From the NCBI GenBank assembly GCA_024636425.1, contig JAGXHB010000205.1:1-39216 (forward strand): a stretch of DNA of 39,216 nt. The letters run 5' to 3'. Shown here one piece after another: positions 8,418 to 18,236 of this stretch. The notes beneath the pieces are model-generated. The model saw nothing but the letters and a program-made list of their open reading frames with translations. It did not search any database and was not told the origin of the DNA. The DNA comes from Roseobacter sp. (GTDB lineage Bacteria > Pseudomonadota > Alphaproteobacteria > Rhodobacterales > Rhodobacteraceae). A program made the position numbers and the translations under genes. Position 1 is the first letter of the stretch. Each line of letters begins with the position of its first letter.

Positions 8418-9245
8418 ATGATTTCCCAAGATAATCCTCCCTCTGAACCCCGTCGCGCCCGTGGCCGCCCCCGCGACTGGTCAGACAAGACCGCCCAGAA
8501 TACCATCAAATCGCTGGACCGCGCGATGCAGGTGTTCGAGTTTCTCAGCGAACATCAGGGCAAGGCGCTGACCACGCTGGCGGCGGAAACCGGCCAATCT
8601 CCGGCCACGGTGTACCGCATCCTTGTCACGCTTGAAGGGCGCGGGCTGGTGGAATTTGACCCTGTCGAACAGCTTTGGCATATCGGCCCGCGCGCCTTTG
8701 TCATCGGTGCCCGGTTCCTGCGCCGCACCAGTCTTGTCGAACGCGCCCGCCCGGTGATGCGGCGGCTGATGCAGCAGACAGGCGAAACGGCCAATCTTGG
8801 AATCGAACGCGGCGGGCAGGTTCTGTTCGTCAGCCAGGTCGAGACCGAAGCGACGATCCGCGCCTTCTTCCCTCCCGGCACCCTCTCGCCCATGCACGCC
8901 TCGGGCATCGGCAAGGCGCTGCTGGCCGAAATGGACGAGGCGCGGTTGCAGCGGGCGTTGGCGGGCAACGAGCTGACCGCCTTCACCTCGCATAGCATCA
9001 CCGACCTGGGCGCCTTGCGGGCCGATCTGGTACAGGTCCGGGCGCGCGGATATGCCGTTGATGCGGAAGAACGCAACATCGGCATGCGCTGCATCGCGGC
9101 ACCCGTGTTCGACATTAACCAAGAGGCAGTGGCGGGGATTTCGGTCTCTGGCCCGACAAGCCGGGTCGGTCTGGACGATATCGAACGGCTGAGCGTGGCG
9201 GTACGTGCCGCAGCAACGGATTTGTCTGCGACTTTAGGGGGTTAG
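8418..9245 (+). CDS. bhcR: IclR-family transcriptional regulator of the BHAC operon
   Basis: N-terminal HTH (LDRAMQVFEFLSEHQGKALTTLAAETGQSPATVYRILVTLEGRGLVEF) and IclR effector domain. Divergent from bhcA. Start MISQDNPPSEPRRARGRPRDWS preferred over the ATG at 8361. Confidence 0.88.
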   Translation: MISQDNPPSEPRRARGRPRDWSDKTAQNTIKSLDRAMQVFEFLSEHQGKALTTLAAETGQSPATVYRILVTLEGRGLVEFDPVEQLWHIGPRAFVIGARFLRRTSLVERARPVMRRLMQQTGETANLGIERGGQVLFVSQVETEATIRAFFPPGTLSPMHASGIGKALLAEMDEARLQRALAGNELTAFTSHSITDLGALRADLVQVRARGYAVDAEERNIGMRCIAAPVFDINQEAVAGISVSGPTSRVGLDDIERLSVAVRAAATDLSATLGG

Positions 9246-9390
9246 GCAGTTTGTCATTTGGTGGGGGCGGCGTGCAATCAAGCGCTTCAGCCAATCCTGA
9301 AATCAACCTCTCGGTCGACAAATCCACCTTGCCCCACCATAGCTCGGAAACAAAGTGCGTACCACTGCCGACATTTTTATTGATCTGCGC

Positions 9391-10218
9391 TCAGAACGCC
9401 TGCCGCAGGCTCATATGCCGGTTCACATCCTTGTACAGCAGATATCGGAACCGCCCCGGACCGCCCGCATAACAGGCCTGCGGGCAGAAGGCGCGCAGCC
9501 ACATATAGTCGCCGGCCTCAACCTCGACCCAGTCCTGGTTCAGCCGGTAAACCGCTTTCCCCTCAAGCACATACAGCCCGTGCTCCATCACATGCGTTTC
9601 GGCAAAGGGGATCACCGCCCCCGGCTCGAAGGTCACGACGGTCACGTGCATATCGTGGCGCAGGTCCGACGGATCGACAAACCGCGTGGTCGCCCATTTG
9701 CCATTCGTGTCCGGCATTACCGATGGCAAAATGTCGGCTTCGTTCGTCACGACCACCTCGGGCAACGGCAGCCCCTCGACCGGCACATACGCCTTGCGCA
9801 CCCAGTGAAACCGCAGCATTGCGTCGCTCTGGTTGTGGAGGGTCCAGCCGCACTTGGGCGGCAAGAACGCAAATCCGCCGGGAGTCATCGTGTGAACGTC
9901 ATCGTTCACCCGCAGCGTTGCCGTACCCTCGACGATGAACAACACGCCCTCAGCGGCGGCGTCATTCTCGGGGCGGTCAGAACCGCCACCGGGGGCAACC
10001 TCCATGATGTACTGCGAAAACGTCTCAGCAAAACCGCTAAGCGGGCGCGACAGGACCCACAGACGGGTGTGCTCCCAGAACGGCAGAAAGCTGGTGACAA
10101 TGTCGCGCATGGTGCCCTTGGGGATCACCGCATATGCATCGGTAAAGACCGCGCGGTCGGTCAAAAGCTGCTCTTGTCCCGGATGCCCGCCAGTGGGGGC
10201 GTAATATTTCGCTGACAT
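9391..10218 (-). CDS. allE: (S)-ureidoglycine aminohydrolase (bicupin)
   Basis: MSAKYYAPTGGHPGQEQLL... with YVLEGKAVYRLNQDWVEVEAGDYMWLRAFCPQACYAGGPGRFRYLLYKDVNRH, typical of AllE/YlbA. AAGGAG precedes the ATG at 10218. Confidence 0.85.
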   Translation of the reverse strand: MSAKYYAPTGGHPGQEQLLTDRAVFTDAYAVIPKGTMRDIVTSFLPFWEHTRLWVLSRPLSGFAETFSQYIMEVAPGGGSDRPENDAAAEGVLFIVEGTATLRVNDDVHTMTPGGFAFLPPKCGWTLHNQSDAMLRFHWVRKAYVPVEGLPLPEVVVTNEADILPSVMPDTNGKWATTRFVDPSDLRHDMHVTVVTFEPGAVIPFAETHVMEHGLYVLEGKAVYRLNQDWVEVEAGDYMWLRAFCPQACYAGGPGRFRYLLYKDVNRHMSLRQAF

Positions 10219-10264
10219 CAGCTTCTCCTTTAAGGCCGTAGAATCCGGTGCAATATGGGCCGCA

Positions 10265-10316
10265 CCGCCCGTAGCAGCCATCTGGAAAAACCGCCCGTAG
10301 CAGCCATCTGGAAAAA
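10265..10316. repeat. perfect 26-bp tandem duplication upstream of allE
   Basis: ccgcccgtagcagccatctggaaaaa at 10265-10290 is repeated exactly at 10291-10316. Confidence 0.95.
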
Positions 10317-10372
10317 GGCGACAGGACCTATCGGTTTGATTTGACAATCCTCAAGCGGCTATCGGTTTTCAA

Positions 10373-11704
10373 CTACAGCGCGGCTTCCAGCACGGGGCTG
10401 CGGTGCGCTTTCTTGCTGGCCCGCCCGGCAACGTAAACCTGTGCCACCGCGCGGTCATCACCCAGCATTTGCAGCACGAACAACTCGTCCGACAGGCTGT
10501 CCGCTCGCTGCATCCGCAAGTCCATGGCGGGCGTCGCGCGCGCGTCCAGCACCACGACATCGGCCTCGGTCCCGGCGTCCAGCGTGCCGATCTTTTCGAC
10601 CATCCCCAGCGTCACGGCATTGCCCCGCGTGATCCAGTGAAACGCCCGCAGCGGGTGCAGCGACTGGCCTTGCAATTGCAGCACTTTGTAGCCTTCGTTC
10701 AGCGTTTGAAGCATGGAATAGCTGGTGCCGGCCGCCACATCGGTGGCAATCGCATTGGCTATCCCGCGGCCGCGCAGACCTGCATCGTCAAACAGTCCGC
10801 TCCCCAGAAACAGGTTCGACGTGGGGCAGAATACCGGATGGGCGCCGGTTTCAGCCAGCGCGTCAATCTCGCGCGGGGTCAGGTGGATGGCATGGCCCAA
10901 AAGCGCCTTGGGCCCCAGCAGACCATATGTTTCATAAACATGCAGATAGTCCCGAGCCTGCGGATAGAGCTCCCGGGTAAAGGCGATCTCGGCGTGGTTC
11001 TCGGACAGATGCGTTTGCACATGGCAATCGCGGTTCTCTGCCACCAGCGTCTGCGCCATCTCCATCTGCCCAGGGCTAGAGGTGATCGCAAACCGGGGCG
11101 TGATTGCATAGGACGCCCGCCCCCTGCCGTGCCACTCACGGATCAGCGCCTGTGTGTCATCATAGCCCGATTGTGGTGTGTCCATCAGCCCGTCAGGCGC
11201 ATTGCGGTCCATCAACACCTTGCCGCCGATCATCCGCATATCGCGCCGCGCGGCCTCGGTGAAAAACGCATCTGCCGACGCCTTGTGCACCGAACAATAG
11301 GCCACGGCGGTCGTGGTGCCGTGCCCCAGCAAAAGGTCGTAAAACGCGCTCGCCATCGCCGCGCTGTGTGCGGGGCTGGCAAAGCGGGTTTCCTCGGGAA
11401 AGGTATAGTTGTTCAGCCAGTCCAGCAGCTGCGACCCCCACGAGGCAATCACCTGCACCTGCGGGAAATGGATATGCGAGTCGATGAACCCTGCCATCAG
11501 CAAGTGCGGGCGGTGGTCGATGACCTGCGGCTGCACCGCTTGGGCGGCAACTGTCGAATGGTCACCCGACGCGACGATCATGCCGCCCTGGATCAGCACC
11601 GCGCCGTCTTCGCAATACTGATAGGCGCTGGTGTCGTCGGGCCCGTTGGGCTCTGACGAAAAACTAAGCGTGCGGCCGCGCAACAGGGTTTGGCTGGATG
11701 TCAT
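10373..11704 (-). CDS. guaD: guanine deaminase
   Basis: Amidohydrolase metal motif GFIDSHIHFPQ, then WLNNYTFPEE...HLSENHAEI...LLGHAIHLT...FCPTSNLFLGSGLF; adjacent purine genes. Confidence 0.9.
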   Translation of the reverse strand: MTSSQTLLRGRTLSFSSEPNGPDDTSAYQYCEDGAVLIQGGMIVASGDHSTVAAQAVQPQVIDHRPHLLMAGFIDSHIHFPQVQVIASWGSQLLDWLNNYTFPEETRFASPAHSAAMASAFYDLLLGHGTTTAVAYCSVHKASADAFFTEAARRDMRMIGGKVLMDRNAPDGLMDTPQSGYDDTQALIREWHGRGRASYAITPRFAITSSPGQMEMAQTLVAENRDCHVQTHLSENHAEIAFTRELYPQARDYLHVYETYGLLGPKALLGHAIHLTPREIDALAETGAHPVFCPTSNLFLGSGLFDDAGLRGRGIANAIATDVAAGTSYSMLQTLNEGYKVLQLQGQSLHPLRAFHWITRGNAVTLGMVEKIGTLDAGTEADVVVLDARATPAMDLRMQRADSLSDELFVLQMLGDDRAVAQVYVAGRASKKAHRSPVLEAAL

Positions 11705-11764
11705 GTATTGTGTCCTTCAACGCTTGGACCCAAGGCGCACCAAGCGCCTTGGGCAAAGATTTGG

Positions 11765-13348
11765 TTATTCCCCCGGCGTGATGCCGGGCGCATTTTCGGG
11801 CAGCGGCATGTCGCGGGTCACCTCGTCGCGATGGAAAATCGGGTAGATAAACAAGAACCCTGCCGCGATTAGATAGCCCACGGCAACACCACTGAACGCA
11901 GGCCAGTGCAGGCTGGCCGCGTGTATGACCCCCACCAGCGACATGCCGAACGCCGCCAGCGCAAAGCCGCCCGCGTTGCGGAAGTTGCCGTCGATCACGC
12001 TGGCCACGATGGCACCCCAGATCAGGCCGGTCAGGATCGCCCCCTGACTTAAGGCAAGATGACCTTTGAAATGCGCTCCCTGTTGCAGCAACGCCGCCGT
12101 CAGCGCCGGATCGCCCAGTTCCGGCAACGACTGCGCCCCGACAGCGGCCAGCGCTCCCATCATCGCGCCCCATTTGATCATCAGAAATCCCGAGATGTGC
12201 GGCATCATCGCGATGGTGACAGCGGCCATATGCTCGGTCTTGACCGAATGAGCGGTGTTGGTGATCAGGCTGAGCGCCACGAACACCAGTACTGGAGCCG
12301 CCGCCGCTACGGGGATCAGATTGTTCAGAAACGCCAGCAAGCCAAAGAAGACGGCGAAGGGGATAACCAGCCCGACCCCGATGATATAGCCTGAATGCGC
12401 TCCCATGCGTTTATACGCTGGATGGCCGATGTAGGCCGTCGTCGGAAATGGCGAGCCGAAGAGCGCCCCGATCATTGTGCCCACGCCATCCGTCACCTGA
12501 CAGGTCGCCACGGGATAAGTATCCCCCGCCGCTTCAGCGCTTTCGACGTTGTTCATGGTTTCGATGAAATTATAGATCTGCACCGGCACCAGAACCAAGA
12601 ACAGCTCGGGGTTGGCAAACAGGTGCCGGATGCCCACGATCAGGTCTCCGAAATAGGGCAGCGGCGGATAGAACGCGACACCCTCGAGAGTGATGCTGGC
12701 CTTGCCCATGCCCAATGCCACCACGGTGCCGACGATCAGCGCCAGCAATCCGGCGGGTATATTGAACGGCAGCCGGAACCGGCCGACCAGCCCCCACAGG
12801 ATGATGATCATCGAGGCAAAGCCCACGTACGGATCTTCGAACACGGTCGCCAGGGGCACGGTGCCGATGAACACCAGCGCGATGCCGCACAGCGTGCCCA
12901 GCATCCCCGCGCGCGGTGTGACGCGCTTTAGAAGCGGGCCGACGATGGCCCCCATGGCGGCGACTATACCCCCCATAAATCCCGCACCAATGCCCACCTG
13001 CCACGCCAGCAGCGGGTCGTTCGTGGCCCAGTAAATCGGGCCTATGACGCCAAACAGATACACAAACATCACCGGCGTCGAAATGCCGTAGGGCAGTGCA
13101 GTGAAATCACGCCTTACCCGCGTCGCCGCGCGTTTCGCCAGCCAGGTATAAACCGCAACCCCCGCCATGATCGCCACCGCCGCCCCGGGCAGAATGCGCC
13201 CGAAGACGATGTCCGCAGGCATGTCGAACACAAACTGGCACACCCCCGCCAGCACGATCAGGTTGATCAGATTGTCGGTAAACAACGCCCAGAATGCGCT
13301 GAAATCACTGCGCGCAAACAGTCTGTAATTGTAATTCTTGCCGTCCAT
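11765..13348 (-). CDS. multi-pass permease, NCS2/xanthine-uracil-permease-like, probable purine transporter
   Basis: Many hydrophobic segments (e.g. AVAIMAGVAVYTWLA, ALLALIVGTVVALGMG-type); located between guaD and xdhC. Substrate inferred from context only. Start MDGKNYNYRLFARSDFS at 13348. Confidence 0.7.
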   Translation of the reverse strand: MDGKNYNYRLFARSDFSAFWALFTDNLINLIVLAGVCQFVFDMPADIVFGRILPGAAVAIMAGVAVYTWLAKRAATRVRRDFTALPYGISTPVMFVYLFGVIGPIYWATNDPLLAWQVGIGAGFMGGIVAAMGAIVGPLLKRVTPRAGMLGTLCGIALVFIGTVPLATVFEDPYVGFASMIIILWGLVGRFRLPFNIPAGLLALIVGTVVALGMGKASITLEGVAFYPPLPYFGDLIVGIRHLFANPELFLVLVPVQIYNFIETMNNVESAEAAGDTYPVATCQVTDGVGTMIGALFGSPFPTTAYIGHPAYKRMGAHSGYIIGVGLVIPFAVFFGLLAFLNNLIPVAAAAPVLVFVALSLITNTAHSVKTEHMAAVTIAMMPHISGFLMIKWGAMMGALAAVGAQSLPELGDPALTAALLQQGAHFKGHLALSQGAILTGLIWGAIVASVIDGNFRNAGGFALAAFGMSLVGVIHAASLHWPAFSGVAVGYLIAAGFLFIYPIFHRDEVTRDMPLPENAPGITPGE

Positions 13349-13390
13349 GACGGGCACTCCTCCACTGCGACCGGACACGCACGCCTGAAG

Positions 13391-14260
13391 TCAGGCGGTC
13401 CTCCCTGTCCGGTCTGTTTGTGCGCCCCCCCCGGGCGCTTCGATTTCCCCGATCGGGGCAGTTGCGGCAGTTTCAGAGGTCAATTCAGCCATCACTTCGG
13501 CGACCACAAAGGCCGCAATGACGCTGGGCCGCTTGTCGCGGCTGCCGCTTGCCCCAATGGGACAAATCAAGTTTCGGATGCTTTGGCCTTCGCAATGATC
13601 GCGCAGCCAGTTGCGAAATTTCACTCGTTTGGTGGCAGACCCGATCATGCCCACATAGGCCGCATCGCCCCGGTCCAACGCTGCCGAGGCCAGCAGAAAA
13701 TCTAGCCCGTGATCATGCGTCAGCACGACAAACGCGCTGCCCGCAGGGGCGCGTGCGATCTCAACTTCGGGGATCACGCTGAACCGTATGTCCACATCTG
13801 CGCGACACTGGGCCAGTTCCTCGGTTCGGGTGTCGACCAACACACAGGTCACTGGCAAGTGCTGCAACTGATCCGCCAGCGCCTGCCCTACATGGCCCGC
13901 ACCCATCACATAAACCGACGGCAACAAGGACTGTTCCGCTGCGGCGCGTTTCAAAGCGGCACGGCGGTCCCCCTGCCGCATCCGAACCAGCGACAGCTCG
14001 ACCCGTCCGCCGCAGCATTGCCCGATTTCCGGCCCCAGCGGCACGTCCATCACGGCATTAAGCGCGCCGTCTGACAGCATGGCGCGGGCGCGTTCAATCG
14101 CCATATGCTCCAATTGCCCGCCGCCGATGGTGCCATAAAGCGTGTGCGGTGCCACGAACATGTCCGTACCCACATTGCGCGGCGACGATCCCCGCACACG
14201 CGTCAGCGTCACGCGGATCACCGAAACCTGGGCCGAGAGAAAAGCGGCAAGCGCGGTCAT
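13391..14260 (-). CDS. xdhC: xanthine dehydrogenase accessory protein XdhC
   Basis: VTLTRVRGSSPRNVGTDMFV...GTIGGGQLEHMAIERA...VYVMGAGHVGQALADQL; directly follows xdhB. Confidence 0.93.
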   Translation of the reverse strand: MTALAAFLSAQVSVIRVTLTRVRGSSPRNVGTDMFVAPHTLYGTIGGGQLEHMAIERARAMLSDGALNAVMDVPLGPEIGQCCGGRVELSLVRMRQGDRRAALKRAAAEQSLLPSVYVMGAGHVGQALADQLQHLPVTCVLVDTRTEELAQCRADVDIRFSVIPEVEIARAPAGSAFVVLTHDHGLDFLLASAALDRGDAAYVGMIGSATKRVKFRNWLRDHCEGQSIRNLICPIGASGSRDKRPSVIAAFVVAEVMAELTSETAATAPIGEIEAPGGGAQTDRTGRTA

Positions 14261-14264
14261 TGCC

Positions 14265-16583
14265 TCAGACCCCTGGCCGCAAACGTGCCACAGCCATCAG
14301 CACCCGTTCTGGCGTCGCAGGCGCATCCAGACGCGGGCAGACCTTGTAATCCGCGACAGAAGCAACAGCCATCGACAACGCCTCGAACACCGAAATACCC
14401 AGCATGAACGGTGGCTCGCCCACGGCTTTCGACCGTTTGACCGTCAGTTCGCGATTTTCGGACCAATCTGCCAGATTGACGTTGAACGTGCGCGGGCGGT
14501 CGCTGGCCAGCGGGATTTTATAGGTCGACGGCGCATGGGTGCGAAGCGCGCCTTTATCGTCCCACCACAACTCCTCGGTGGTTAGCCAGCCCATGCCCTG
14601 AATAAACGCGCCTTCGACCTGCCCCTTGTCCAGCACGGGGTTAAGGGACCGGCCTACATCGTGCAGGATATCTGTTCGCGTGACGCGGTATTCGCCGGTC
14701 AGCGTATCGATGGTCACCTCGGAACAGGACGCGCCGTAAGCGTAATAATAAAACGGTCGCCCCTTGCCGCTGGCACGGTCCCAGTGGATGTCCGGCGTCT
14801 TGTAGAATCCCGCAGCCGAAAGCTGCACCCGCGCCATATAGGCCTGCTTGATGAAACTGTCGAACGGCACCGTGGCGTCGCCGATTTGTATGAAGTTGGG
14901 TCGGAACCGGACGTCTTGAGGCGCGACGCCCCATTTTTCCGCAGCAAAATCCACCAGCCGCGCCTTGATCTGCTCAACCGCGTTAAGCGCCGCCATCCCG
15001 TTCAGGTCCGATCCCGACGAGGCGGCCGTGGCTGATGTGTTCGGCACCTTTTCAGTGGTGGTCTTGGTGATCTTGATTCGGTCAAAGTCCACCTGAAACG
15101 CCTCAGCGACGACCTGCGCCACCTTGGTGTTCAGCCCTTGGCCCATTTCGGTTCCGCCATGGTTCAGCGCAATCGACCCGTCAGAATAGACATGCACCAA
15201 TGCACCGGCCTGATTGTAGTGGGTCGCGGTGAAGGAAATGCCGAATTTCACCGGCGTCAGCGCGATGCCCTTTTTCAGAACCCCGGACCCTGCGTTGAAC
15301 GCTAAAATCTCGGCACGGCGTTTGCGATAGGAGGACGTCTCTTCCAGTTCGTCCACCAGTCGGCCAATGATATTGTCCTGCACCTGCTGGTGATAGGGCG
15401 TCAGATCACGCCCTGCATCGCCATAGAAATTAACCTTGCGCACATCCAGCGGATCGCGGCCCGTGGCATAGGCGATCTCTTCGATCATCCGCTCGGCGGC
15501 CACCACTCCCTGCGGCCCACCAAAGCCGCGAAAGGCCGTGTTCGAGACTGTATTGGTCTTCATCGGACGGCTGGTCAGGCGCACATGTGGATAGAAGTAG
15601 GCGTTGTCAGCGTGAAACAACGCGCGGTCGGTCACGGGACCAGACAGGTCCGACGAATACCCGCAACGCGCGGCAAAGCAGCTTTCGACCGCCTGAATGC
15701 GTCCGTCGTCGTCAAAGCCCACATCGTAATCCACCACGAAATCATGGCGCTTGCCCGTGGCAGTCATGTCCTGATCGCGATCGGGGCGGATTTTCACTGC
15801 GCGGTTCCATTTCTTTGCGGCCATAGCGGCGACCACGCAGAACAGGTTCATCTGGCTTTCCTTGCCGCCAAACCCGCCGCCCATGCGCCGCACATTCACC
15901 GTGACCGCATTGGACGGCACGCCCAGAACATGCGCCACCATATGCTGCGCTTCCGACGGATGCTGGGTGCTGCAATGCACCTCCACATCGTCGTCCTCGC
16001 CCGGGATGGCAAAGGCGATCTGCCCCTCCAGATACATGTGATCTTGACCGCCGATGGTGACGCGCCCCTGCAAACGGTTGGGCGCGCCGGCAAAGCCGTC
16101 TTCGACCGTGCCACGCTCCAGCTTCAGCGGCGCGGTGACATGAGGGTATCCGGCCTTTTGCGCCGCAGCCACGTCCATCGCGTGGGGCAACACGGTGCAA
16201 TCCACTTGCGCCAGCTCTGCCGCTCGGCGGGCGCCATCGCGGGTTTCGGCGATCACGGCAAACAACGGCTGGCCGTGGAACTCGATCTTGTCGGTCGGGA
16301 AAACCGGCTCGTCGTTCTGCCCCGTGGGACTGATGTCATTGCACCCCGGCACATCTTCGGCCGTCAACACGCCGATCACGCCGGGGGCAGTTCGAACCGC
16401 ACTCAGGTCCAGCGCGTTCAACTTGGCGTGCGCCACGTTCGAGACACCCAGGTAAGCGTGCAGCGTGCCTTGCGGTTGCGGAATATCGTCGGTGTAATCT
16501 GCCGTACCTGTCACATGTTTGATGGCGCTGTCGTGAATGCGGTCGGTGTGGACCGTGCCACGGATCGAAATATCGTCTTTCAT
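14265..16583 (-). CDS. xdhB: xanthine dehydrogenase, molybdopterin-binding subunit
   Basis: Start MKDDISIRGTVHTDRIHDSAIKHVTGTADYTDDI at 16583. Molybdenum-subunit signatures RRMGGGFGGKESQ, FRGFGGPQG and GGTEMGQGLNTKVAQV. Confidence 0.95.
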   Translation of the reverse strand: MKDDISIRGTVHTDRIHDSAIKHVTGTADYTDDIPQPQGTLHAYLGVSNVAHAKLNALDLSAVRTAPGVIGVLTAEDVPGCNDISPTGQNDEPVFPTDKIEFHGQPLFAVIAETRDGARRAAELAQVDCTVLPHAMDVAAAQKAGYPHVTAPLKLERGTVEDGFAGAPNRLQGRVTIGGQDHMYLEGQIAFAIPGEDDDVEVHCSTQHPSEAQHMVAHVLGVPSNAVTVNVRRMGGGFGGKESQMNLFCVVAAMAAKKWNRAVKIRPDRDQDMTATGKRHDFVVDYDVGFDDDGRIQAVESCFAARCGYSSDLSGPVTDRALFHADNAYFYPHVRLTSRPMKTNTVSNTAFRGFGGPQGVVAAERMIEEIAYATGRDPLDVRKVNFYGDAGRDLTPYHQQVQDNIIGRLVDELEETSSYRKRRAEILAFNAGSGVLKKGIALTPVKFGISFTATHYNQAGALVHVYSDGSIALNHGGTEMGQGLNTKVAQVVAEAFQVDFDRIKITKTTTEKVPNTSATAASSGSDLNGMAALNAVEQIKARLVDFAAEKWGVAPQDVRFRPNFIQIGDATVPFDSFIKQAYMARVQLSAAGFYKTPDIHWDRASGKGRPFYYYAYGASCSEVTIDTLTGEYRVTRTDILHDVGRSLNPVLDKGQVEGAFIQGMGWLTTEELWWDDKGALRTHAPSTYKIPLASDRPRTFNVNLADWSENRELTVKRSKAVGEPPFMLGISVFEALSMAVASVADYKVCPRLDAPATPERVLMAVARLRPGV

Positions 16584-16596
16584 CGCAATCTCCTCT

Positions 16597-18060
16597 CTAC
16601 GCAGTGGCCAGCTGGACCGGCCCCGTCGCCGCATCGTCCTGTTCCAGATAGAAACGGCGCAGCAGGTTCTGGGCCGCCAGCATCCGATACTCGGACGATG
16701 CCCGCCAATCAGTGAGCGGCGCAAAATCCTGCGCCAGAGCTTGGGCTGCCTGCTCAAAAGCGCCCTCGGACCAGGTCGCCCCGCTCAAGGCCGCCTCGGC
16801 GCGCGCCGCCCGCTTCGGGGTTGCCGCCATTCCGCCAAAGGCGATGCGCGCCTCGGCAATCTTATCCCCGGCACGCGTCACGCTGATCCCTGTCGCAACC
16901 GAAGAAATATCCTCGTCCCGCCTTTTCGAGATTTTATAGGCAGCGTTTACCTGTCCCTGTGCGGGCAGCGGCACGCGTATGCTTTCGACAAACTCGTCCG
17001 CTGCGCGGTCCTGCTTGCCATAGTCGATAAAGAACTGCTCCAACGGCAGCACGCGCCGCGCATCGCCGCGCCGCAGGGTGATCTTGGCCCCCAAAGCAAT
17101 CAACACCGGCGGCGTGTCCCCGATGGGAGAGCCGTTGGCGACGTTGCCGCCGACCGTGCCCATATTGCGCACCTGCCAGCCCGCGATGCGGTCCCAATAG
17201 GAGGCCAGATGTGGGAAATGCTTTGAAATGGCATCCTGACAGTCGCTATAGCTGGCTCCTGCCCCGATGTGCAGCACGCCGCCGTCGACCTGCACCGTTT
17301 TCAACGCATCCAGATGCCCAAGGAAAATCGCAGGCCCGATCGGCCGCAGGAATTTCGTCACCCACAGGCCCACGTCGGTCGCCCCCGCGATCAGGGTGGC
17401 CTTCGGATACTCCAGCAGTGCTGCCGCCAGATCATCCACATCCGCAGGCAGGATCGCCAGATCATCCGCGGCACCTGTGACGACACGCACCCCGTCGCGC
17501 AGCGCCGTAAGCTGTTCGGTCACGCGGTCACGCTCGGTGTTCAGATGGTCGGCAGCGGGTGACCCATAGCGGCTGACCGCAACGGCGGCGCGGATGATCG
17601 GCGCATAGCCGGTGCAGCGGCACAGGTTGCCCTGGACCGCGGTTTCCACCTGCGCCTCGGTCGGCTCGGGCACCGCCATCCACAGCGCATAAAGCGACAT
17701 CACGAACCCCGGCGTGCAGAACCCGCACTGGCTGCCGTGATGATCCACCATCGCCTGTTGCACCGGATGCAACCGCCCGTCGGGACCAGCCAGATCTTCG
17801 ATGGTCACCACATGGCACCCGTCGACAGAGGCCAGAAACCGGATGCAGGCGTTGACCGGCGCATAGCGCAAACCCTCCGACCCCAACCGACCGACCAGCA
17901 CGGTGCATGCGCCGCAATCGCCCTCGGCACAGCCTTCCTTGGTGCCGGTCATGCGCCGCTCAAGCCGGAGGAAATCCAGCAGGGTCTGGCTCGCGCCGGT
18001 ATTAGGGGAGGCCACCTCGCGGCCGTTCAGAAGAAAGCGGATGTGATTGCGTTGGGTCAT
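16597..18060 (-). CDS. xdhA: xanthine dehydrogenase small subunit (2Fe-2S and FAD)
   Basis: CAEGDCGACTVLVG, CGFCTPGFVMSLYAL, NLCRCTGYAPI; FAD domain GNVANGSPIGDTPPVLIAL. Start MTQRNHIRFLLNG at 18060. Confidence 0.95.
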   Translation of the reverse strand: MTQRNHIRFLLNGREVASPNTGASQTLLDFLRLERRMTGTKEGCAEGDCGACTVLVGRLGSEGLRYAPVNACIRFLASVDGCHVVTIEDLAGPDGRLHPVQQAMVDHHGSQCGFCTPGFVMSLYALWMAVPEPTEAQVETAVQGNLCRCTGYAPIIRAAVAVSRYGSPAADHLNTERDRVTEQLTALRDGVRVVTGAADDLAILPADVDDLAAALLEYPKATLIAGATDVGLWVTKFLRPIGPAIFLGHLDALKTVQVDGGVLHIGAGASYSDCQDAISKHFPHLASYWDRIAGWQVRNMGTVGGNVANGSPIGDTPPVLIALGAKITLRRGDARRVLPLEQFFIDYGKQDRAADEFVESIRVPLPAQGQVNAAYKISKRRDEDISSVATGISVTRAGDKIAEARIAFGGMAATPKRAARAEAALSGATWSEGAFEQAAQALAQDFAPLTDWRASSEYRMLAAQNLLRRFYLEQDDAATGPVQLATA

Positions 18061-18236
18061 GGGAGCCTCCTCAGGGTCGTCCGTCGGCAGTGGGCCAGAG
18101 CGGAGTCGCCTTAGGATAGGCGATGCCACTACATCGAAAAACAGCGGCTTTTGGCAAAGACTTTAAACAAAACATTGATAATGGTGTCGTGAAATGGGCC
18201 TATAAAGGCACATCCAACAACAGCCCGAGCCAGCGC

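Noticed and set aside
987-9245. RidA next to BHAC as detoxifier of iminosuccinate produced by BhcB
   Set aside because: Attractive because BHAC has an imine intermediate, but RidA has a signal peptide and is organised with the exported oxidase and cytochrome. A cytosolic role is not supported.
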